The notes under the pieces: generated by a model
Database searches by the model: none
What the model was told of the DNA's origin: nothing
The model's input: only the letters and a program-made list of their open reading frames with translations
Program-made: the position numbers and the translations under genes
In this document: positions 1 through 6,556 of the stretch, piece by piece
How positions within the stretch are numbered: position 1 is the stretch's first letter
Layout: each line of letters starts with the position of its first letter
From: Winogradskyella bathintestinalis
Lineage (GTDB): Bacteria > Bacteroidota > Bacteroidia > Flavobacteriales > Flavobacteriaceae
Reading direction: 5' to 3'
Assembly: GCF_030407435.1 (NCBI RefSeq)
Contig: NZ_JASDDK010000001.1
Location: 310,001-374,000 of the forward strand
Length of the DNA stretch: 64,000 nucleotides

Positions 1-614
1 TGGGCTGTCCAGGTAATTTTGGTTTTACTTTGTAACAATCTTAAACTTGCATAATTTCCATTATTCTCCAATTTATCAATTTCCCGTTTTAAGTGTACAA
101 TCAAAAGGTCGTAGGCTAAAATTGAGGCCACGGTACTATCGTGGCTTGTTGCAAATTCTTCATCAACAAAAAAGTGAAATGAGTCTGGGAACAACCGAAT
201 ATCTGCCTTGCCTCTTAAAAAATATTGCTCATCAAATACAGTAGCTTCCCTGCGGTAATAATGGTAAAAATCAAGATTGTCGTTAAAGTAGGTTTGAAGT
301 TTCTCAATATAATTGTTCAAATACTTTACTTGCGATTTATTGCTTCCCCTGGGTCTTTTACTTTCAATGTTAAATAATTTTACGTAATAAATAAGTTTGC
401 TATAAATTTTTGGTTTAGTACATTTAAAGAAATGAATTTCCTCTAATTTGGTTTCAAATTCATAATCAACTACGATACTTCTAACTGATTTAAGGGTCTG
501 TTTTGCAAGTTTAATCCCTTTTTCAGCTTTGAGTAAAATATCTTGTTCTTCTATTTCAAGAATATCTAATTTATTGTCTAATTTTTTTAATATATCGTCG
601 TAATTTGTCGTCAT
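1..614 (-). CDS. rteC: RteC-like regulatory protein, partial (C-terminus outside window)
   Basis: The ATG at 612-614 opens a frame that stays open to the window edge, giving 204 residues. The sequence matches the RteC family as I know it: the segment KLEEIHFFKCTKPKIYSKL, then KRPRGSNK, then NLDFYHYYR, YFLRGKADI and EEFATSHDST. In CTnDOT, RteC is the third regulator and controls excision and transfer functions; the same role here is inferred. It is the last visible gene of the minus-strand series and points to conjugative-element control genes to the left. The family is clear, but the exact function in this element is not. Confidence 0.85.
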   Translation of the reverse strand, partial: MTTNYDDILKKLDNKLDILEIEEQDILLKAEKGIKLAKQTLKSVRSIVVDYEFETKLEEIHFFKCTKPKIYSKLIYYVKLFNIESKRPRGSNKSQVKYLNNYIEKLQTYFNDNLDFYHYYRREATVFDEQYFLRGKADIRLFPDSFHFFVDEEFATSHDSTVASILAYDLLIVHLKREIDKLENNGNYASLRLLQSKTKITWTA

Positions 615-680
615 TCATTCTGGGTATCATTATTTTCACTTAATCTTCTGCAATAACGTTGCATTTAAAATTGTAATTAA

Positions 681-854
681 TTAAATAGATATAAAGTACT
701 TTAGGAATTGCAAGAACAGTACAAAGAAGATTAACACAATAACAACGATTAGAATACTAATCCAAATTATTTTATCTTTTTTGGTAATACTATTTTTTAC
801 AGAGGGTACTTTATTGCTTTTTTTATTTCGTCTATTCCGTCTATTTTCCGACAT
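681..854 (-). CDS. 57-residue single-pass membrane protein, twin A
   Basis: A frame from the ATG at 854 encodes 57 residues. The first 28 are strongly basic (MSENRRNRRNKKSNK), followed by one hydrophobic helix at about residues 29-53 and a short tail. This is a positive-inside arrangement with the N-terminus probably cytoplasmic. It closely resembles the 55-residue protein just upstream (944-1111), sharing the RRNRRNKK block, the TKKDK/TKRDK motif before the helix and the helix position. I do not recognise the family. It lies between the CPC ATPase and rteC on the same strand. Confidence 0.6.
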   Translation of the reverse strand: MSENRRNRRNKKSNKVPSVKNSITKKDKIIWISILIVVIVLIFFVLFLQFLKYFISI

Positions 855-943
855 AGAATATCATTTTTACTATATATCAATCATTTCCACTTCAATTTTT
901 GTAGCCACACAAACCACTTGGAATATTTTATTATCTTAATTCA

Positions 944-1111
944 TTAATGCTTATGAATATTTCCTTTTAGCACAAAAAAATAAAGCAGAAATGCGGCTAT
1001 TACCATAAGGATTATCATAAGAATACCTTTGACCTTATCTCTTTTTGTGATGTCGGTATTCGATGATTTCCGATTTTTTTTGTTTCTTCTATTTCTTCTT
1101 TTTTGAGACAT
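944..1111 (-). CDS. 55-residue single-pass membrane protein, twin B
   Basis: The frame starts with the ATG at 1111 and gives 55 residues: a basic N-terminus with RRNRRNKK, the motif TDITKRDK, one hydrophobic helix at about residues 28-48 and the tail KGNIHKH. It begins only nine bases after the stop of the P-type ATPase (1121), so it is very probably cotranscribed with it. It is a paralogue of the 57-residue protein that follows. Two tandem related reading frames in one operon argue for real genes. Function is unknown; association with the ATPase or with the membrane part of the element is only a guess. Confidence 0.6.
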   Translation of the reverse strand: MSQKRRNRRNKKNRKSSNTDITKRDKVKGILMIILMVIAAFLLYFFVLKGNIHKH

Positions 1112-1120
1112 TCTTTTATA

Positions 1121-3079
1121 CTATTTCCAATTCATCTTCTGTAATCGAACCGCATTCAGAATGGCTAACAAGGCCACGCCTACATCGGCAAAAACTGCTT
1201 CCCACATCGTTGCCAGACCACCTGCGCCCAAAACCAAAACCACTGCTTTTACACCAAAGGCCAACCCAATATTCTGCCAAACGATGCGTCTTGTAGAACG
1301 TCCTATTTTTATGGCTCTAGCTATTTTACTTGGTTGGTCTGTTTGGATGATTACATCTGCGGTCTCTATCGCCACATCGCTGCCCAAACCACCCATTGCA
1401 ATGCCAACATCGCTCGCTGCCAAAACCGGTGCATCGTTGATGCCATCGCCTATAAAGGCTACTTTAGTATTAAATTGTTTTTTCAAATGCTCAACTTCGT
1501 TGAGCTTATCTTCTGGTAACAAACCGCCTTTTGCAGTATCAATACCCATTTCTTTTGCCACTTGTTGGGTTATGGAATCCTTATCGCCGGAAAGCATTAT
1601 GATTTTGGAAATTCCAGATTCTCTAATTTGTTTGATGGCTTCGTGGGCATCTTCTTTCAATTCGTCTGCAATGATGACATAGCCAGCGAATTTACCATCA
1701 ATGGAAACCATTACGATGGATTCTACAATGTTGTCGGTTTCAGATGGAACTTCGATATTATTTGAAGTCATCAATGCTTTGTTGCCTACCAAGACCGTTT
1801 TGCCATTTACTTTGCCTTTTAATCCTTTACCCGCGACTTCGGTTACTTCTTTTGCCTGAAAATCTTCGCCATCGGCTTTATATTCCATTATGGCCTTGGC
1901 AATGGGATGGGTGGATTGTTCTTCCATTGCCATTAGGTATTTCATAAATTCGGGTTCATCCCAATCAATGGTTTTTATTTCCTTGATTTTGAAAACACCT
2001 TTGGTCACGGTTCCGGTTTTGTCCATTACCACTGTGGTTATCCTTGTCATTTCATCTAAAAAAGATGCTCCCTTAAAGAGAATTCCATTTTTTGAAGCTG
2101 CTCCCAATCCACCAAAATAACCCAACGGAATAGAGATAACCAAGGCACACGGACAGGAAATTACCAAGAATATCAATGCTCTATATAACCAATCGTTAAA
2201 CACATAATCATCCACAAAAAAGTAGGGCAAAAATGTTAATCCAATCGCCAAGAATACCACAATAGGTGTATAGATTCTTGCAAATTTTCTAATGAACAAT
2301 TCGGTTTTTGATTTACGAGCCGTGGCATTCTGGACCATATCAAGGATTCGGGCAATGGAACTGTCTTTAAATTCCTTGGTGGTTTCGATTTCAATAACGC
2401 CATCAAGGTTGATGCTTCCTGCAAATACTTTTTCTCCTTTTGCAATGGTGTCAGGTTTGCTTTCGCCCGTTAATGCTGCGGTATTGAACGAGCCTTTTTC
2501 GGACAATAAAATACCATCCAAAGGAATTTTTTCGCCCACACGGACTTGCACTTTTTCGCCAATAGCAACGATTTCGGGATTTACAGAAACATAATTGTTG
2601 TTCCTATAGACCAAGGCTTCATTAGGTCTTACATCTAGTAATGCCTTGATGCTTCTCTTGGCTCTTTTAACGGCGGCACTTTGGAACAATTCGCCTACCG
2701 CATAAAACAACATTACTGCCACACCTTCGGGATATTCGCCAATGGCGAATGCACCTATGGTTGCGATGGACATCAATAAAAACTCGGTAAAGAAATCGCC
2801 ATTTTTGATGCTGTTCCAACCTTCCTTTATCACAGGAAAACCTACTGGAAGATATGCGACTGCATACCAGACAATACGTATCCAATCTTTAAAAAAAGCT
2901 ACGTCAAAATAATCCATCGCAATACCAATAATCAGCATTACAAAGCTGAAAATTGCTGGTACATAAATTTTAAATTTCCCTATACTTTCCGGACTGCTAT
3001 GGTTGTGGCCATCATTGCGCTTGTGATTATCGGATGAAGTTTTATTTAAATCTCTTAAATTCAGTTTCTTTTTTTTCAT
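1121..3079 (-). CDS. cadA: Heavy-metal P1B-type ATPase (CPC; Zn/Cd/Pb exporter type)
   Basis: 652 residues with the full set of P-type ATPase motifs: TGES at 204-207 (actuator), CPC at 309-311 in the metal-binding helix, DKTGT at 353-357 with the phosphorylated Asp, HP at 391-392 and GDGIND at 544-549. The CPC motif and overall likeness to ZntA/CadA suggest export of Zn2+, Cd2+ or Pb2+ from the cytosol. It lacks an N-terminal CxxC metal-binding domain and instead starts with a short His-containing tail (residues 19-27). It follows a secreted protein gene by 33 bases and is followed by two tiny membrane proteins. Substrate is inferred from family only. Confidence 0.92.
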   Translation of the reverse strand: MKKKKLNLRDLNKTSSDNHKRNDGHNHSSPESIGKFKIYVPAIFSFVMLIIGIAMDYFDVAFFKDWIRIVWYAVAYLPVGFPVIKEGWNSIKNGDFFTEFLLMSIATIGAFAIGEYPEGVAVMLFYAVGELFQSAAVKRAKRSIKALLDVRPNEALVYRNNNYVSVNPEIVAIGEKVQVRVGEKIPLDGILLSEKGSFNTAALTGESKPDTIAKGEKVFAGSINLDGVIEIETTKEFKDSSIARILDMVQNATARKSKTELFIRKFARIYTPIVVFLAIGLTFLPYFFVDDYVFNDWLYRALIFLVISCPCALVISIPLGYFGGLGAASKNGILFKGASFLDEMTRITTVVMDKTGTVTKGVFKIKEIKTIDWDEPEFMKYLMAMEEQSTHPIAKAIMEYKADGEDFQAKEVTEVAGKGLKGKVNGKTVLVGNKALMTSNNIEVPSETDNIVESIVMVSIDGKFAGYVIIADELKEDAHEAIKQIRESGISKIIMLSGDKDSITQQVAKEMGIDTAKGGLLPEDKLNEVEHLKKQFNTKVAFIGDGINDAPVLAASDVGIAMGGLGSDVAIETADVIIQTDQPSKIARAIKIGRSTRRIVWQNIGLAFGVKAVVLVLGAGGLATMWEAVFADVGVALLAILNAVRLQKMNWK

Positions 3080-3112
3080 TTATATCAATTATAATTTTAT
3101 TTAAATTCACAG

Positions 3113-3664
3113 TCATTCCAATCTCAACACCAATTGGGCAAACTGCACCTCTATGGTATCATCGATACCCTCTATTAAGGAATCCAAACCAGTATTTGAA
3201 ACCAATAATTGTCCGGTTGCACTTATCAGGCAGGACATACTTACTCCTTGTTCTATATGGGTAATGGTTGCTTTAAATTGTGATTTAAAGGATTTCCCTT
3301 GATAAGTAACATCTATCAGCCAATTAAAGTTGATAGGGTCGTGCCGTTTTGATAAAAAATCCTGTGATGGAATAGTGCCAGTAAACCGAAGTATTAAAGG
3401 GTCTTCCCGCTGTTCTAAAAGGGCATTGATTTTAGGACTATATGTTGATAAAGTCTTAAGGTCGAGTACACCATTGACCACTTTGGAATCATAATCAAGA
3501 TATAGTGCCAATTTATGGCTTTCTGCCTTGATGGGTTTATCATCAACCAAAGTCATCATCATAATATGACCTTCTTCAGTTGTATAAACTTTTTGGGCAT
3601 TTACCTTATAATAACTAACCAACAAGATTATTAAAAAACAATGTTTAATATTCATAATGCGCAT
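3113..3664 (-). CDS. Secreted 183-residue protein, possibly YceI-like
   Basis: The N-terminus carries a signal peptide (start MRIMNIKHCFLIILL, likely cleavage after KVNAQ at about residue 24). A second in-frame ATG three codons later fits the signal peptide equally well. The mature part is rich in beta-type pattern (TGTIPSQDFL, VDVTYQGKSF-like segments) and vaguely resembles small periplasmic YceI/lipocalin-fold proteins; I could not confirm a family. It is the first gene of the unit ending in the CPC ATPase, so a periplasmic role linked to metal export is likely but inferred. Confidence 0.75.
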   Translation of the reverse strand: MRIMNIKHCFLIILLVSYYKVNAQKVYTTEEGHIMMMTLVDDKPIKAESHKLALYLDYDSKVVNGVLDLKTLSTYSPKINALLEQREDPLILRFTGTIPSQDFLSKRHDPINFNWLIDVTYQGKSFKSQFKATITHIEQGVSMSCLISATGQLLVSNTGLDSLIEGIDDTIEVQFAQLVLRLE

Positions 3665-3680
3665 CTTTACTTGTATAATT

Positions 3681-3752
3681 TAAAAAAGCAGCTTCTACTT
3701 TTGCTTTTAATACTATTAATCATTTTGCTTTAAAAAGCATCATAAAAGCTGC
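3681..3752 (-). terminator. Long hairpin with T-run upstream of the secreted-protein gene
   Basis: The arms 3688-3697 and 3743-3752 pair over ten positions (one G-U) and are followed on the minus strand by a run of six Ts. The loop contains a second small hairpin. Being upstream of the gene at 3664 and downstream of the broken gene at 3824-4090, it may terminate the previous unit or attenuate the next one. Confidence 0.55.
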
Positions 3753-3823
3753 CTGCTATTAATTAAGTTTTCACTTAACTTATTTAAATAAAAAATTTCG
3801 CTCATTCCTATAACGATTTACCG

Positions 3824-4090
3824 CTACTTGTTATCTATATCCTTTTCTCGTTTACCGAAATAATAAATTAGCGCAACACTTGCACCTAATAAGCCAAACA
3901 GAGTGTTCTCAAAAATTTGATTCCCATTGATATTTAAAATTTCAATGAAATTATTTATTAAATATTGCCATCAATTGATTTCGTAATTCTGGCTGCTAAA
4001 CGTGAAAATTGTTATCCCAAAAGGTTGAAGGATAAAAACACCTATGGCAAACCCAATTAAAATGGTAATAAGAATGCTTTTTTTATTCAT
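3824..4090 (-). pseudogene. Small membrane protein gene interrupted by an in-frame TGA
   Basis: From the ATG at 4090 the frame encodes 39 residues with a hydrophobic helix (MNKKSILITILIGFAIGVF) and then meets TGA at 3971-3973. Reading through, the same frame continues for 48 more sense codons, including a second hydrophobic helix (LFGLLGASVALIYYFG), and ends at TAG 3824-3826. The next codon is TGG, so a TGG to TGA change in a Trp-Trp pair would explain the break. The arrangement suggests one protein of about 88 residues with two membrane segments. I do not recognise the family. A sequencing error or two separate small genes remain possible. Confidence 0.6.
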
Positions 4091-4114
4091 CGTCTGTCTT
4101 TTACGGAAGTAAGC

Positions 4115-4474
4115 TTACTGGCTCTCAATCCAATTTTTGGCATCTTCCTTTTGGTCTATATTGAAATACTTAATATCGGCATTGGTAAAAGGCTTCATAA
4201 ATTGGGTTATCCAATTCTGCCATTTTTTATCTCCTACCATTGCTATTTTTTCATAGTCCGTGGCGTGGGCTGTGTCCATTTTTAGGTCTTCCCATAAACC
4301 AGGTAAATCCCAACCTGTAAAGTTGACCATCTCAAAATACCACCGGACTTTCATTCCTTTGTCCAGTATGGCGTGGATAAGTGGATGGATTTTTTCTATA
4401 TCTTCTTTTCTCAATTTGCCCGAAGCTTTTGTTGCAACAATATTTTTTTCTTTTAATTCGATTATCTGTAACAT
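4115..4474 (-). CDS. STAS/SEC14-like (SpoIIAA-like) protein, paralogue 1
   Basis: 119 residues, resembling the SpoIIAA-like/STAS-SEC14 family of small soluble proteins. Diagnostic stretches are RWYFEMVNFTGW (about residues 44-55), VGDKKWQ and the C-terminal DAKNWIES. The same pattern (WYIEMQNFEGW, VGSVKWQ, DAKEWIKK) is present in the paralogue at 9082-9444. Members are often called lipid- or ligand-binding, but their biochemical role is not established. It is the last gene of the APC permease unit, after a 58-residue protein. A cytoplasmic partner of the adjacent transporter is a reasonable inference. Confidence 0.8.
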   Translation of the reverse strand: MLQIIELKEKNIVATKASGKLRKEDIEKIHPLIHAILDKGMKVRWYFEMVNFTGWDLPGLWEDLKMDTAHATDYEKIAMVGDKKWQNWITQFMKPFTNADIKYFNIDQKEDAKNWIESQ

Positions 4475-4497
4475 TTTATATAGTTTTTAATTAATAA

Positions 4498-4674
4498 TTA
4501 TCCTTCTAAATCGTAAAACCATTCTTCCGCCCTTATGATGCCTTCTGATAAAGCTTCTTTTGCTGAAATATCTTTTTTTTCAATTAGTTCTTTTGCTATG
4601 GACAGGGCTTTTTCTCGTACAATAGGATTTAAGGTATCTAGGTCAGTTTTAAAATCTTCAAACATCCAGTCCAT
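4498..4674 (-). CDS. 58-residue acidic helical protein
   Basis: The ATG at 4674 opens a frame of 58 residues beginning MDWMFEDFKTDLDTLNP and ending EEWFYDLEG. It is acidic, lacks membrane segments and looks almost entirely helical. It starts ten bases after the permease stop and ends 24 bases before the STAS/SEC14-like gene, so it lies inside the operon. I do not recognise the family. Conserved-looking aromatic ends (WMFEDF and EEWFYDL) and tight spacing support a real gene. Confidence 0.6.
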   Translation of the reverse strand: MDWMFEDFKTDLDTLNPIVREKALSIAKELIEKKDISAKEALSEGIIRAEEWFYDLEG

Positions 4675-4683
4675 AGCTTCATT

Positions 4684-6000
4684 TTAATGGTTAAAAAGTT
4701 CCTTTTCTTTTTCAGGGTCTATTTCATCTTTTGACTTTTTGTCCAAAAAATAATCAAGCACAATACCCACGATAACAGCACCTACGAACGCTGAATAAAC
4801 CTGCCAATTAAATTGGATTATCAATGATAGACTTATAAGTATCGCCAAAATGGGTAAAATCGGCACTCGTCCTATAGCCAAAGGAACTTTAAATGGTCGT
4901 TCTTGCTCTGGTGCTTTAAACCGAAGCACGATAAGTGCGACATTTACGGCAACAAAAACAAGTAAAGCGCCTAAAGAAGACATACCTGCTACAATCTTAA
5001 TATCGCCCAACAATAAAAATCCCGCAACTGCTGCCATAACTACAATAGTAGTAACCCACGGTACTTTCTGTGCATTTACTTTAGTCATAAATTTTGGAAG
5101 TTCGCCCACGCTTGCCATTCCGAATAATAACCTACTTATGGAAATGATACCGCTAAACGCAGCATTGGCTGTAGCAAATAATGCTGCAACTGCTAAAACT
5201 ACTGGTAGCCAAGAGTTAAGATTCGATGCTGCCAAGGACAATGGCGAATCTACCTTTGAAATAGCTAAAGGGTCAGCTATGTTAAGTACCGTAAAAGAAA
5301 TGAGTAAATAAAAGATAGTGGTAATTACCATTGTCAGCAAAAAGGCACGAGGAATTGTTTTTCCTGGATTTTTAACTTCTGAACCCAAAGATGCCATATG
5401 TTCAAAGCCAGTATAGACAAAAAACAAAGTTGCCGTAGCCGCAAGTGTTCCAGAGAATGAGTTGATTTGAAAAATTTCAGCTTTTGGCAGGCCTGTTTCT
5501 TTAAGGCCTATAAAGATAAGAATGAGCAAACCTAACAATTGAATACTGACCATTATAATATTAGCAGTAGATGATTTCTTGATTCCTGTAACACTTATCA
5601 GGGCAAGCAGCAGCAGTACACCATAGCTTATCAATAATCCCGGTACTTCAAAAAAGGTATTGAAATATCCCGAAAATGCCAATAGTACGGCTGCAATTGT
5701 TGCCGAACTATGGAAGGCAACGGTCCAACCCGTAAGAAAGGAAGGAATGTCGATTTTTGGAAATGCTTTCCTTACAAATATAAATTCTGCGCCTGCATTG
5801 GGGTAGGTAGATGATAATTCTGCATAAGACATTGCAGAAATACTGGCTGCAACTGCCGCAAAAATAAAGCTCAACCAAATATCGGTTCCTGCCTGTCCAG
5901 CTGCCGCGCCAATCACGGTATAGATTCCTGCGCCCACAATTGTGCCAACACCATAAAACGTAAGTCGAAGCGTACCCAAGGATTTTTTTAGTTCTACCAT
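4684..6000 (-). CDS. APC-family amino acid/cation permease
   Basis: 438 residues, about twelve hydrophobic segments. The first helix carries the APC-superfamily signature GVGTIVGAGIYTVIG (about residues 17-31), followed by SYAELSSTYPNAGAEF in the second and third helices. The C-terminus is charged (KSKDEIDPEKEKELFNH). The family exchanges or symports amino acids or related small molecules across the inner membrane; the substrate cannot be read from sequence. It is unusual inside a metal island and is preceded by a structured leader (6021-6083) directly after a Fur-type gene. It heads the unit permease, 58-residue protein, STAS/SEC14-like protein. Confidence 0.88.
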   Translation of the reverse strand: MVELKKSLGTLRLTFYGVGTIVGAGIYTVIGAAAGQAGTDIWLSFIFAAVAASISAMSYAELSSTYPNAGAEFIFVRKAFPKIDIPSFLTGWTVAFHSSATIAAVLLAFSGYFNTFFEVPGLLISYGVLLLLALISVTGIKKSSTANIIMVSIQLLGLLILIFIGLKETGLPKAEIFQINSFSGTLAATATLFFVYTGFEHMASLGSEVKNPGKTIPRAFLLTMVITTIFYLLISFTVLNIADPLAISKVDSPLSLAASNLNSWLPVVLAVAALFATANAAFSGIISISRLLFGMASVGELPKFMTKVNAQKVPWVTTIVVMAAVAGFLLLGDIKIVAGMSSLGALLVFVAVNVALIVLRFKAPEQERPFKVPLAIGRVPILPILAILISLSLIIQFNWQVYSAFVGAVIVGIVLDYFLDKKSKDEIDPEKEKELFNH

Positions 6001-6020
6001 AATATTTTTTAAGTTAGAGA

Positions 6021-6083
6021 AGGTGGAAGAAACCTGAACCTGACCATTGGGCGCAAGGGTTCAGAGTTCTGGAACTCCCACCT
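6021..6083 (-). promoter_or_regulatory. Candidate structured RNA leader (three-way junction) of the permease gene
   Basis: Three nested inverted repeats fit a compact three-way junction. P1 is AGGTGG (6021-6026) with CCACCT (6078-6083). P2 is CTGAACC (6034-6040) with GGTTCAG (6058-6064). P3 pairs 6064-6068 with 6073-6077 around a four-base loop. On the minus strand the element starts two bases after the Fur gene stop and ends 20 bases before the permease ATG. No T-run follows, so it is not an ordinary terminator. I cannot match it to a riboswitch class that I know. Confidence 0.5.
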
Positions 6084-6084
6084 G

Positions 6085-6519
6085 TTATTTTTGCCTGCAT
6101 TTTTCACATATTCCCTTTAATACCAGATTCACATCGCTCACTTCATAATCGTCTGGCAAGCTTTCTTCCGATATCTTATTCGGTAAACAGATTGTTCTCC
6201 TACAATCGGTGCAATGAAAGTGCATATGTAAATCTATACCATATTTAACTTTGGCGTTTTCATCAGAAATCGCATATTTTGCCACTCCGACCCCATCATT
6301 AATCTGATGAATTAGCCTTTTATCCTCAAAAATTTTGAGGTTGCGATAAAAGGTAGTTCTGTTTGCTGTTTTATTGGTTTCGCTCTTTTGAACAAAAGCC
6401 TTTTTCAAATCGGAAAAGGACACGGCACTTTGTTTCCTTTTCAGGAACTTGTATATCTTCGACCTCATTTTAGTAGGGCGAATACCGTGATATGATAATA
6501 TTTTTTCCGTTTTGGTCAT
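6085..6519 (-). CDS. Fur-family metal-responsive regulator 1
   Basis: 144 residues: an N-terminal winged helix (GIRPTKMRSKIYKFL, then NRTTFYRNLKIFEDKRLI) and a C-terminal metal-binding domain with HMHFHCTDC (two His, CxxC) and the closing pair ICEKC. The cysteine pairs would hold a structural zinc. Family members (Fur, Zur, PerR, Mur, Nur) repress transport or stress genes with a bound metal; the exact metal is not evident. It lies between the P1B-4 ATPase gene upstream and the permease downstream on the same strand. A second, related regulator is encoded at 9489-9911. Confidence 0.88.
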   Translation of the reverse strand: MTKTEKILSYHGIRPTKMRSKIYKFLKRKQSAVSFSDLKKAFVQKSETNKTANRTTFYRNLKIFEDKRLIHQINDGVGVAKYAISDENAKVKYGIDLHMHFHCTDCRRTICLPNKISEESLPDDYEVSDVNLVLKGICEKCRQK

Positions 6520-6556
6520 TTTAACCTTGATTCAAAAGCAACCCTTTTTATTAAAT

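Noticed and set aside
1161..1682. 173-codon plus-strand frame
   Set aside because: It lies entirely antisense to the CPC ATPase gene, which has full family motifs; the frame shows no recognisable domain.
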